Positions 1-10,735 of a stretch of 64,000 nucleotides of DNA are shown here, one piece after another. The stretch lies in assembly GCF_932294415.1 (NCBI RefSeq), contig NC_065542.1:49454942-49518941 (forward strand), in the 5' to 3' direction. This DNA is from Quercus robur (taxonomy: Eukaryota > Streptophyta > Magnoliopsida > Fagales > Fagaceae). Both the position numbers and the translations under genes were made by a program. Positions within the stretch are counted from its first letter, which is position 1. Every line of letters starts with the position of its first letter. The notes beneath the pieces were generated by a model that had not been told where the DNA came from, searched no databases, and saw only the letters and a program-made list of their open reading frames with translations.

Positions 1-456
1 CCTTCCACAAAAGGCCTCCACTCCTTTGTCTCCTTGTACAAGTTTTTATAAAACTGTACAGCTCTATTTACCATCTGGGATTCGTCCTCATAAATAACCC
101 CATTCACCTCCAACATGTTAATATGATTATATCTTCTCCGAGAATTGACCACCTTGTGGAAAAATTTGGTATTGTTATCTCCTTCCTTAATGCAAAGCAT
201 CCTCGATTTTTGTCTCCACGAAAACCAATGAGATAAGGTTTTGTATTTGAGATCTTAACAAAATCCTCTCACCTAACTCCACTTCAGAAAGGCCAAACTC
301 CCTTTCCTTAACATCCAATTATTTTAAAGCCTCCAACAATTCTTTTCTCTGACGCTCTACATTTCCAAACTCACTCCGATTGCACTGAATTAGATCTTCC
401 TTCAATGCCTTCAGCTTCTTGGCAAGAACAAAATTGGGGGTACTTGAGAAGGAATA

Positions 457-1254
457 TCAATTCCACCAAGAGTGAACCCTATCCTTGAATCCATCCGTCT
501 TAAGCCACATGTTCTCGAATCTAAAAGGACTTTTCCCCCTTAATATCCCTCTTGCCTCCACTAAAATGGGGAAGTGGTCTGAAATAAGGCGAGGTAAAAC
601 CCATTGGGTCACATCCGGAAAGTAATCTTCACAATCATAAGAAACCAAAGCCCTGTCTATCCTAGACATCGAAGGTTGATCCGAACCACTCGACCATGTA
701 TAACTCCCTCCTTCCAATGGCAAATCTATCAAGCTAAGCTTCTCGATGAACTCAGAAAAATTCTCCATAGCCGAAGTAAGACATGATCCCCTCAACCATT
801 CGCTTGGGAAATGAACAATGTTGAAATCCCCTATGTAACACCAAGAAACTTCCCAAAGTTGCTGAATTTCAATCAGCTCATCCCACATCTACCCCCTCAA
901 GTTATTATCATTCGGGCCATAAACCCTGGAACATGCCCAAATAAAAGCATCCCTCAAACCCTGCCACCGAACTGATACGGAAAATTGACCAACCATAACC
1001 TCCAGCTTTTCTAAAGCCCTCCTATCCCACATCATTAAAACCCCACTAGTTGTCTGATCCGCATCCAACACTACCCAGTCTACATAGGGACAACTCCACA
1101 AGTTGCCATGCAACTATCTATCCAAGCCCGCAAGCTTAATTTCTTGAAGGCAAACTACATCACAATTCCATTCCCATAATAAATTTCTAACTATCAAACG
1201 TTTCTGCGGATCATTTAATCCTCGAACATTCCATGATACCATTTTTAACTTCAT
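457..1254 (-). pseudogene. LINE copy B endonuclease (APE-type), broken by in-frame stops
   Basis: The frame opens with MKLKMVSWNVRGLN at 1254-1213, followed by CLQEIK; these are the typical first two motifs of LINE endonucleases, with the catalytic Glu in LQEIK. Downstream are YIGDFNIV (the GDFN motif), YTWSSG, SRIDRALVS and LISDHFPILV (the SDH motif with the catalytic His), so every endonuclease motif is recognisable. The reading frame is the same throughout but is stopped at about 1114-1116, 889-891 and 454-456. There is no length change between the segments, so decay has been by nonsense substitution, not by indels. An enzyme of this type nicks target DNA to start target-primed reverse transcription; this copy cannot make a full protein. 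Confidence 0.85.
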
Positions 1255-1340
1255 TGAAACTGTAACTCCCTACTACAACCTTAGAAATGCAGTCAAAGAA
1301 AACTATCTTCCATCATAATTAATCGAGGAAATCAAATTCC

Positions 1341-3230
1341 TCAACTCCCTTTTCCCTTTATCCTTAGAGACAGCTTTTCGTTGGGCAGCATCTTTCTTGT
1401 AACCAGATTGGCTGCCTCAAACTCTGTCTCAGGTCTTTGTAATAGCATAGTACACCTCTTCTTATGCCGACACAAAGGGAGCCCCATCATCTTACTGAAA
1501 CCGAGAAGTCTTTGTTTCACCCAATTAGAGACATTCGCTATGTTATCAAACCTCATCACCTCAGAATTACTATTCAATTCAATGGTCACAACCAACCCCA
1601 GAGGATTAATAGTCATCAAGGGGGAAGAACTAACCACATCACCCAGGCCCTCAGTCAGTGCCAACTCCAACTGGTTAGCTTGTTGGGAGATGTCTAACCC
1701 CTGAATATCACTAGCACCCTCAACCCGACCACTTTCATCTCCACCCAAATCCTCAATCCCAACTCTCGGTGAACTCAGAACATAATTGGATAACATGAGA
1801 CCTTTTAAGGCCCTTTCACCCTCTGTATCTGCCTTACCCATCAGAAACAGCCTCCATCGAAGTCTCCGCAGGGCAACCCTAAGGCTCGGTTAGAGGAATA
1901 GACGTCAAAACTGTCCTCGTGGTGTTGAAAAGATCAATATCGACCCTACCTAATGTCGTCGATGAGTCCCCACCATGAAACCCATCGAACATCGGAACTC
2001 CATCGATGCCTTCGCGAGAAACCAGTTCATCTCAGTTGGACCCACCGAGTACATCACCGTCATTGATGCTAGTTGTCGCGCAGTACCGGCCTTCTCCGAT
2101 GGCGCCGGTGACACCTCAACATGATATCCAACAGCACCTGTGTCGTCTTGAGCAACCAAAGCTTTATGAGATGCTTTGGACCTCGTTGGTGAGTGGGCTT
2201 CTTGAATTAAAGGTCTCTTGTCACCCTCATTTGGGCTAACACCCACTACCAACCTGCTTGGGCCGGTGGGTTCTGGAAAGGGGATCATTGGAAGGCCCAC
2301 TTGTTGGTCTGAGCCGACCACAGGAAGTGTGTGAACCCTTGACCCACTAAGACCCACCACGTGCTACCTCTGACCCCTAGAGACCCATATAGATCTCCTC
2401 AGACCTCCTTTCTTCCATGCCACATGCCTTTTTCCTTCTCCATTCACCTCTATAGTCAAGCCTATTCCTGTGCAGTCAGAATTCCTCAGTTATCCTTTAT
2501 TACCAGAAACATGATCAAACCAATTTGATTTGAAAATCAACAAGGATCTCCTTTTATTTTCTACCGGATTTGTCTTTTCAATACCTCTATACTGCACCGA
2601 GAGCCCATTGGAACCAGAAAGCTCACCAGCGTTTCGCACAACAATCTTTGTTTAAGTACTGGGTTCTGCTTCTCCCCCTTATTATCCCCTAAATGCAAGT
2701 TCCTTTTACCATGGGCACTTAACAGATATGGCTGAATTCTGTCCCTGACCTGCATCTGATGCCCACGCACCATATCGGCATAGGATTTGAAAGGTTGAAC
2801 CCCTGAGTTATCCTTATGAAACTGAGCCACAAATTTCAAATGCCCAGCCCCCTCATTCACATAGTTATCAGGTTCCAACAACTTCCTTAGCTCTAACCCA
2901 AAAACCCTCCATCCATTCTTTTCTCTGCCTACTGGAATGATAATGGACCTCCTATACCCTCCAACTTTAAGTTCAGTCAAAAGTAGGAACAACCCAAAAG
3001 AGTTGGAGCTCCGTTGGAGGGTGTATGCTACATCACCATCCCTAAACATATAAAAATACTTCAGACTAAACCCCATAACAATCTGTTCTATACTCTTCAT
3101 TAGCCATTGTGCCGCATTTTTACCCATGAAGACCGACTTCATGAAGTACCTATTCCGCTCAAAAATCCTTAAAGAAAAATACTCTCCCCCCTCCTCTACC
3201 ACCAGTTGAAAAAATTTGGATTCAATATTA
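1341..3230 (-). pseudogene. LINE copy B ORF1-like region (nucleic-acid-binding protein), broken
   Basis: The upstream part (about 3230-2561) reads as a plant LINE ORF1 N-terminal region: a stretch of about 100 residues with RNRYFMKSVFMGKNAAQWL, then a GYRRSIIIPVG segment resembling the ORF1/DUF4283-adjacent proteins seen in plant L1 elements. The downstream part (1841-1341) ends with WVKQRLLGFSKMMGLP, the kind of segment that usually precedes the endonuclease. Frames change between 2561 and 1841, so this is a relic. No zinc knuckle was identified with confidence. Assignment as ORF1 rests on position and remembered family resemblance, so confidence is moderate. Confidence 0.6.
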
Positions 3231-5515
3231 GTCTTTGATGACTCACAGTCTTTGAAATCCTTATAAAATCTCAGGTTCCAAAATCTAACATCATCCCCCT
3301 CTTGATGACTCACAACATCCGAAATACAAGCTTCCTTATCCACTGAAATCACATATAACTTAGGGTAGAGGATTTTAAGAGGATCAATCCCAACCCTTCT
3401 ATCATGCCAGAAACAAATCCAGGTACCATCACCCACAACAAAGGAAAAATGCTTAGAAAAGCTTTCCCACCCTTCATTAATACTTCACCACAAGCCACAC
3501 CCATGAGTTCTCCTACAAATTTTAGTACTCCAACCCCCTTGACCCTCCCCATATTTAGTGGATATAACCCTTTGCCAAAGTTGAGTAACTTCATGCCTGT
3601 ATCTCCACAACCACGTCCCTAATAAAGCTTGATTAAAGGACACCACATTTCTTATCCCCAAATCTCCCATTTCAATAGGTGAGCAAACCTTATACCATGC
3701 CACCAAAGGGTATTTGAAGCTCCCTTTAGACAATCCCCATAAAAAGTTTCTTTGGATTCTTTCCAGCCTAGCAGTCATAGCAATAGGAATAGTAAATAAC
3801 GATAAAAAATAAGTAGGAAGGCTAGAAAGTGTGCTCTTCAATAAAGAGAGCCTACCACCCTTGGATAAATAAAGGTGTTTCCATCATGATAATTTCTTCT
3901 CCATCTTCTCCAAAATGGGATTCCAAATAGAAGCTGTCTTGAACGATGTACCAAGTGACACCCCCAAGTATTTCATAGGGCCCACCCTGCAACTAAAGAT
4001 ATTAGCCAAAGCATTCAGATTATTTACCTCCCCAATAGGGACAATCTCACTTTTCCCTGTATTAACCTTCAAACCTGTAAAAGCTTGAAAACACAATAAG
4101 GCCAACCTTATAAACAACAACAGATCCCTAGAAGCATCACAAAATAAAATAGTGTCGTCCACAAACAACAAATAAGAAATGCGCACACCAACAAAGTTCA
4201 CTGGTCCCACATGAAAACCATGAATTAGACCACATTCCTTAGTTTTTCTCAAAATCTTGCTTATGACCTCCATAATCAAAAGGAAGAGGAGAGGGGATAA
4301 AGGATCACCTTGTCTCAAACCTCAAGAGCTTCCAAAGAAACCTTCAGGGGAACCATTCACTAGAACTGAAAATCGGACTGAAGTCACACAGGCCTTTATC
4401 CACCCACTCCATTTCACTCCAAAACCCATCCTACCCAAAAGGTAGAACAAAGCATCCTAATTAACATGATGGTCGGCTTTTTCAATGTCAAGCTTGCAAA
4501 CCACACCCAGTACACGACTCTTCAACCTGCTATCTAGGCATTAATTGGCAATGAGCATTGAATCCAAAATTTGCCTCCCACCTTAAAGGAATTTTGAGAC
4601 TTAGAGATGAGATTGTCCAATACCGCCCTCAATCTATTAGCCAAAACCTTAGATGAAAGTTTATACATACTGCTCACCAAACTAACATGCCTAAAATCTT
4701 TAATATTAAGAGCATTATTCTTCTTAGGAATTAAAGAAAGAAAAGAGGCATTCGTAGACCTTTCAAACACAGAATATCGATGAAAATGTTCAAAAAAAGC
4801 CATGACATCTTTTTCCACAACACTCCAACATTTATAGAAAAAAAGCCATAGTGAAACCATCCGGACCAGTCCCCTTCTATTTCCTTCAAAACCTGGATGA
4901 CTTCCTCCTTAGAGAACACCCTCTCTAATGACAGCCTCTCATCTTCCTCTATACAAGAAAAATCCAACCCATCCATAGATGGGCGCCACATCTCAATCTC
5001 TTGGTACAAAACCTGGTAGAAATGAACCACCTGAGAACGCACCTCCATCTCATCCTCATATACAACCCCATCCACTTCAATATTGTTAATTTGATTAGCT
5101 CTTCTATGGGAATTTGCTAATCTGTGAAAGAAGCGAGTATTGTTGTCCCCCTCCTTCACAAACAAGACACGGGATTTTTGTCTCCAAAAAATCTCCTCCA
5201 AGGAAGCTAAATATTCAATATCCCCTCTAATCTATATACGGGGAGACTGTTCCTCATTCAAAAGATCCCGCACCTCTGAAATAGCATCCAGCCCCAACAA
5301 TTCAGACAACAAACTTTTTTTTCTAAAAGCCAAGTCACTAAACTCCTCCCTATTCCACTTCTTAAGATCACCTTTAAGAGCATTTAGTTTTTGGGCTAAA
5401 ATGAACCATGGAGACCCAACAAAACAGTACCCATTCCACCATTGCTGAACTCTCTCAACAAAACCCTCAGCTTTCAACCACATATTCTCAAATTTAAAAG
5501 CACAACGTCCCCGAC
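3230..5515 (-). mobile_element. L1-type LINE copy A, 5'-truncated, reverse transcriptase relic
   Basis: From right to left: end of the endonuclease and linker (5483-5232, WWNGYCF and LNALKGDLKKWNREEF), linker into RT (5201-4731, RVLFVKEGDNNTRFFHRLAN), RT fingers (4860-4534, SLIPKKNN and [23 protein letters not shown]), RT palm (4318-3884, [18 protein letters not shown] and [11 protein letters not shown], an FVDD variant of the YxDD catalytic box), RT thumb (3841-3485, RIQRNFLWG) and the zf-RVT-like C-terminal part (3594 to about 3230). Several frameshifts and stops interrupt it. Similarity to LINE sequence ends abruptly near 5515, consistent with 5' truncation during insertion or a later breakpoint. 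Confidence 0.88.
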
Positions 5516-6990
5516 GAAAACCACCATGTTTTAGATTTTCTTTACGTTTGATCTTAATTCTCCTTCAACTACTTGATTGACCCTTTGGGATTGTTGATTT
5601 TCTCTTCAATATATGTGTGTATATTTTCTTTCTTCATAATCATTTTTGAATCTCTATTTTTGTAATTGGAGGTTGGATTTTGAGTTTTATTAGCTGCATT
5701 ATTAGAGGTTACATAATTATATGGGCAACGCATTTGCAGTGCATTTACTAAAGTTGATTTGATTCTGTTGCTCCTCAATGAAAAATGCTCTTGAGTAGTC
5801 TTGATATTTTTTCTTTTTTTCTTATTTTAAGAAAAAAAATTCTTGTAATTTGAATTTGTCCTTGTTCAGGCAGGACAGCTGGGTAGTTCTTGTAACTAAT
5901 GGGCTGTAATGCTAGGAAGGTGGTGAGAATTAAGTTGGGAAAATATAGTAAAGAGGAATTGAAGCTTGGGGTGGCTAAGTAGAGGTGGGGAATAGACAGA
6001 TTTGGTTGGAAATCAAATTATGAGAGATAATGAGATGGGGAGATCGAGAATTTCAGTGGGGGGAACGGAAATAACTAGTGAGACTATCAGAAACAAAGGG
6101 AGAAAAAGCTTCTGAAAAATCAAGAAAATAAGAGAAAATAGAGAAAAATACCATACGGCTATTTTTTATTAATACTATTACTCTTATTTATCAAACAAAA
6201 ATATAGAAAAGACTAGAAAGGAAGAGATAGAGGGGGAAACCAAGTAAAACTCAAACAAAGTCAACTTCAATTCATGTCATCACCTCCAATAGAATACAAA
6301 TTATATCCTTTTATAGCCAAGATTACTTGCCGAGGAAGTATCCACATAGTCCAATGAAAAAAAACTAAGAAAACTCACAAGTTACTGGGATGGTACAAAG
6401 TATTGCAGCTGACAGCTAGAGGCAGACACCCTTCTGCTCTGTTAAGTTGCGAACTACTTTTATTCTGAGTAACTGACTGCTAATTTATGGAAATCTAGAA
6501 AACTTCTAGTACTTAGCTAATAGTTAAGCTAACAAGAATTTCAAGCACTAGCTGCTGGTTGTTCTGTGTGTCCTTGTACGGTGTTGGCTTAATACATAGC
6601 ATGCTTTGTCCGACAATATAACAGCTGCTGTTTCCCTTGGTTTTTAGTCTAGTGACTTGCTACTAGTAAATCATCTTTGCAATATAGAGCACATAGATGT
6701 GCTGCATTCTGCAACTATATTTACTCTTGGCTTTGCAGGTGGTAGCCTTAGCTAGGTGAGCTTGTTTGGTCATTAGTTCTTGAACTTGTCTCACTTTTTC
6801 TCCTTCATGATCTATAGAAGGTGATTTATTTATTTCAAGTGGGTCTTAGCAAAAGATGTGAGCCTTTTAATTTGAGGATTGCATGTATCAACCTGTACAG
6901 CAACAAATTTTGATGATAAGAAAGAATATTAGCTGATAAGTTGGTGTAAAACGCAAATACATTCAATGGTCTTTTGGCTTAACTCAATAA
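5516..6990. other. Intergenic, no gene recognised; possible LTR-like segment
   Basis: No coding region is supported. On the - strand there is a TATA-like stretch (GGCTATAAAAGGATATAA, about 6294-6320) within sequence that has the general look of a retroelement LTR (5860-6700). No matching second LTR, primer-binding site or terminal TG/CA pair was confirmed, so the nature of this stretch is open. Confidence 0.35.
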
Positions 6991-7010
6991 TTTAAGATTT
7001 AAGTGATCTT

Positions 7011-7450
7011 ATTCTTTCCCTAAATACTTAAACCAATGGATTTCAATATTCTCTTGTTTGTGCATATTTAAAATCTATGCATTTTTTTTCATGTTCTTCA
7101 CGAGATATTGTGTTTCCATGTGTTGAGTTGAGGGGCATCACTAAATGGGAGTGTTGATAAGTTGGTATGTTATTGGCTTATTGCTACTATTTGTTTGTGC
7201 TAGATGATAAAAGGTCACAAAAAGGATGATTCTTCTTTCCCTAAATACTTAACCAATGGATTTCAATATTCTCTTGTTTGTGCATATTTAAAATCTATGC
7301 ATTGTTTTTCATGTTCTTCACGAGATATTGTGTTTCCATGTGTTGAGTTGAGGGGCATCACTAAATGGGAGTATTGATAAATTGGTATGTTATTGCTACT
7401 ATTTGTTGGTGCAAGATGATAAAAGGTCGGAAAAAAGATGATTCTTCTTG
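7011..7450. repeat. Direct tandem duplication, period about 221 bp, two copies
   Basis: The sequence beginning TCTTTCCCTAAATACTTAA at 7013 recurs at 7234 and stays nearly identical to about 7450, including TGTTGAGTTGAGGGGCATCA in both copies. A short indel (GGCTTATT is missing from copy 2) and scattered substitutions separate the copies. No protein is encoded. Confidence 0.85.
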
Positions 7451-7470
7451 AAGAAATCTTATTTACATTG

Positions 7471-7730
7471 AGGATCCGTTTGGATACAGCTTATTTTGCT
7501 GAAAACTGAAAACATTGTTGTAAAATAATTTTTAAATGTGTTAATAGTACCGTGAGACTCATTTTAAATATTTTTTTCTGAATAAAGTGGTTGTAGGTCT
7601 CGTGAACAGTGCGTGGTACGTGAATAGTGCGTGGTACGTGCTCAACAGTGCACTTTGTCGTGTAAAAGTTGAAACGCCTGCAAAAAAAAAAAAAAAAAAA
7701 AAAAGGCAAAACGCCAAATCCAAACACATA
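7471..7730. mobile_element. MITE of the GTTTGGATA type (hAT-like), with internal poly(A)
   Basis: The left end reads GGATCCGTTTGGATACAGC and the right end reads CCAAATCCAAACACATAC, giving imperfect inverted ends. The interior has the usual features of small plant MITEs: CTGAAAACTGAAAAC, a GTGAGACTC block, and a GTGGTACGTGAATAGTGC direct duplication (7612-7640). A 23-nt A run lies near the right end. No transposase is encoded. No clear target duplication was found, so superfamily assignment is inference. Confidence 0.6.
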
Positions 7731-8049
7731 CTAAGCTTGAGGAGATTAAGTAAAAAATTTATTATATTGAACGTAATTCTAGTTGATGAGTCTGCATACA
7801 CACAAATGTTTTTTCATATATTGCAGTGGGATTCCATAATAAGCACTTATGCTGATTTGATTGAGGTTGTGGGTTTGAGTTTCTGATTTGGAAGTTGATC
7901 AATTTGAACTCAAGAAAGTATAGGGGCTTTTATGTTTTATGTAATGTGTTTCTAGTGGGTTTTGGTTTAAATCTTCGATAAAGCGGTTGAATGCAACGTG
8001 AACTTGGTCACTAAGTATATGTTCTTTTTTTTTTTCTTTTTTCTTTTTG

Positions 8050-8232
8050 ATGCATGCGGATTACACTATTCAGGAGATATTATGCACTGTTCATGAGACC
8101 CATAACTACTTTACTCAAATAAATAAATAAAAATGGGTTCTACAGCACTATTCACACATTTAAAAATTATTTTGTTACAGTATTTTTAGTTTTCAGTTTT
8201 CAGCAAAATAAGTTGTATCCAAACATACCCTA
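8050..8232. mobile_element. MITE related to the one at 7471, opposite orientation
   Basis: TTTCAGTTTTCAGCAAAATAAGTTGTATCCAAAC (8198-8226) is the near reverse complement of the left end of the 7471 element. The CACTGTTCATGAGACCC and TTTAAAAATTATTTTGTTACAG blocks match its interior. The left boundary is uncertain. Confidence 0.55.
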
Positions 8233-8266
8233 AGTGCCTTAAGTTCATTCAACTTGCAATAACAAG

Positions 8267-8754
8267 AAACTTGGCAAAATTTGGTAAATAGTATATTTTT
8301 TGGAAAAAATTTGGTGAATAGCATGCGGTTGAAAGTATTTAGTAAGTTGGACTGTTGTTTGAAACTCGAGTTCCAACCCAAAATCGAGTTTCTCAAACTC
8401 GATTTACACCTGACATGATTTTTTTTTTTTTTTTAAAGAAAAAAAAAGTGGAACTCGAGTTTAGTAAACTTGAGTTCCATGTTTTTAAAAAAAACAAACT
8501 AGATGGAACTCGAGGGAAGCAAACACGAGTTCCGTTATTTTTTTTTAAATGGAACTCGAGTTTACTAAACTCGAGTTTCAGTTTAAAAAAAAAAAAAAAT
8601 CATGTAAGGTGCAAATCGAGTTTGAGAAACTTGATTTTGGGTTGGAACTCGAGTTTCAAAAAATAGTCCAACTTACTAAATACTTTCATCCACAGGTTAT
8701 TTATCTAATATTTTTTTGAAAAAAATGCTGTTGAGCAAATTTTGCCCAAGAAAC
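8267..8754. repeat. Large palindromic (fold-back) element rich in CTCGAG
   Basis: The left arm, from GAAACTTGGCAAAATTTGG (8267), is complementary to the right arm ending CAAATTTTGCCCAAGAAAC (about 8754). The best-matched inner part runs from AAGTATTTAGTAAGTTGGACT (about 8333) to AGTCCAACTTACTAAATACTT (about 8686). Inside are further, smaller palindromes. CTCGAG occurs at 8365, 8454, 8509, 8555, 8570 and 8648, with one-base variants (CTTGAG, CACGAG, ATCGAG) between them, separated by A/T runs. There is no coding capacity. It most resembles a fold-back transposon or an inverted-duplication MITE. Confidence 0.8.
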
Positions 8755-8945
8755 TCTGTAGAAGTTCTGGAATGGAATAAAGTATAACGTTTGATAGTTT
8801 ATATCTTTTTGGGGATTTATTACCCTAGGACAATGACATGAGTGTCAGTTTGGTTCTTGGGCTTTCCATTTGAACAATTAAGCCCTTACACATTAGGTCT
8901 GTGACAAATAAAATATTCTATTACCATTTTCTTTTAAAATCTAGA

Positions 8946-9154
8946 GTGGGTTTGGATAGCAATGCGTTTTTGCATTGCTATTTGTGTTTGCGTTTTCTTG
9001 GGTGGGTTCCGTGTACTATTCCCATGACTCACAAGTATCTTTTTCAGTAAATATAACTTCAAACTTGGGTCCCACGACACTATGTACATATTTAAAAATT
9101 ATTTTGCTATAATATTTTCAATTTTTAACAATAAACAATATCCAAATAGACTCT
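8946..9154. mobile_element. MITE of the GTTTGGATA type
   Basis: The left end GTGGGTTTGGATAGCAATGCG and the right end CAATATCCAAATAGACTC are imperfect inverted ends. The interior block GGGTCCCACGACACTATGTACATATTTAAAAATTATTTTGC matches the same block in the 8050 element (CTACAGCACTATTCACACATTTAAAAATTATTTTG). Non-coding. Confidence 0.55.
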
Positions 9155-9400
9155 AATGAGTTTAATTACGAATGGTGTACATGGAAATAAAAACATTACA
9201 AAATAATTGACGATGTGGAAGAAACTGTCCCCTACATCTCATCAACACCTTCACCTGTGGGAGGCAACAATAAAGCATTAGTCCCCATCTTTTGTTTTTT
9301 GGGATTGCAAATCATTATTTATTATTTATTTTTCGACATTTCGTTCTCTCTCACACTTAAACACAGCAATGGTCTTGAGAAAGGAAAACATGACCATGGG

Positions 9401-9728
9401 TGGTTTGGTGTTAGTATTAACTCGGCTACTCAGACTGAGTTCCTCGGAGAGAATGGGTACAACCTCTTAGGAGTTTCTTAGACCAGCTCATTCACCAAAG
9501 TTAAAGCTTTGTTTCGCAAACTGGCTAAGAGATGGTGGTGGTCATGGCTAGCACCGCTTTATGGGTGGTATAGTGTTGGTATTGACTTGGCTACTCGGAC
9601 TGAGTTCCTCAGAGAGAATGCGTACGTCGTATTAAGAGTTTCATAGACCAGCTCATTCCTTAAAGTTAAAGCTTTGTTTCGCAAACTGGCTAAAAGATGG
9701 TGGTGGCCATGACTAGCACCACTCTGAT
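9401..9728. repeat. Tandem duplication, period 164 bp, two copies
   Basis: TTAGTATTAACTCGGCTACTC at 9411 recurs as TTGGTATTGACTTGGCTACTC at 9575, and both copies continue through GACTGAGTTCCTC, GACCAGCTCATTC and TTAAAGCTTTGTTTCGCAAACTGGCTAA to AGATGGTGGTGG. The copies differ at scattered sites, and stop codons interrupt every frame. Possibly a decayed gene fragment, but I cannot name it. Confidence 0.8.
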
Positions 9729-10144
9729 TCGTGTGGTGGCTGATTTCTTTAGTGGGTTTTGTTTTGGTTGTGGGTTTGATTTGGTGGTGTGGGAAGGGAG
9801 AAGACTGCTGCATGAGAGAGGAAAAAAAAAGTGTTCCCTCCTCCATATAGTGAATAATAGTATTAAAAATATAGTGAATATTCATCTTTCATGATTAAGC
9901 TTAAAACCATTTTATCAACAAAAAAAAACAAAAATCTTAAAACCATACACTACCTCACATCAAACTGTACCATCCTGATAAAATAAGGGGTAACAAGGCT
10001 CAATATGTGATCTGACCACAACATATTAATGGACCCTCAAATATATTATTTGAGTCACATCCAACTTGTTTTAGGAAACTAAAAACCCAATTGATGGAAG
10101 TCAATTCCAACAAATAATCCAAGCCAGCTAGAAGATAAATTGGT

Positions 10145-10702
10145 AAGATAATAAGTTAAAGCAAACAAATTTTATTGTAATTACTAAAAGTTGCTCTAAT
10201 AAAACCTAGTTCTTCCAACTCCTTGAAAAAAATATACAAACAAAAACTAATAAAAATATACTACAAGAATTTTGTGAAATCAAAATTCTCAAATTGTTTA
10301 AGAAACTTTTTTTTTTCCCTCATCCACACTCTCTTTCACTTCTTTATCATTTTCTTTTTTCAAGAATGTTATCAGGAGTTCAGCTAATCTTAGTTGAAAT
10401 AGCACACCATTGCCTTTATGACAACTGCATCGGCAATTTGGAGAGTAGCTCTGAGCTCCTATTTGGGAGATATGGTAAGAAAAAGCACTATAACTTTGCA
10501 TGTTGTATACATATCTATTGGTAACATTTTTAGTATGGTTCTTACTAAAAATTGAAATTAGCATGTTGTTGCAAATCTTCTATCTGTAGCAGAATTCATA
10601 TTGGTGAGAATTAACTGCCTTGTCAATTTTAATGGTGTTTACATTATTTTTGGGAAAATATTTTTGTGTATGAACAATCAAGGCTTGTTTTAATTAAATT
10701 GT

Positions 10703-10735
<33 letters not shown>

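Larger units (their letters stand above)
1..3230 (-). mobile_element. L1-type LINE copy B, degenerate, runs off the left edge
   Basis: Reading leftwards, this copy carries an ORF1-like region (about 3230-1341), then an APE-type endonuclease region (1254 to about 300), then the linker towards the reverse transcriptase, which is cut by the window edge. The order ORF1-endonuclease-linker is that of plant L1 LINEs. Several in-frame stops and frame breaks show that it is not coding-competent. Its 5' end joins the 3' part of a second LINE (copy A) at about 3230, in the same orientation. The exact junction is inferred from where the protein similarity changes. Confidence 0.8.

Noticed and set aside
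8360-8655. Regularly spaced CTCGAG repeats resembling a CRISPR array
   Set aside because: The repeats are short, alternate in context, and belong to one large palindrome in a plant genome; there are no unique spacers of fixed length.
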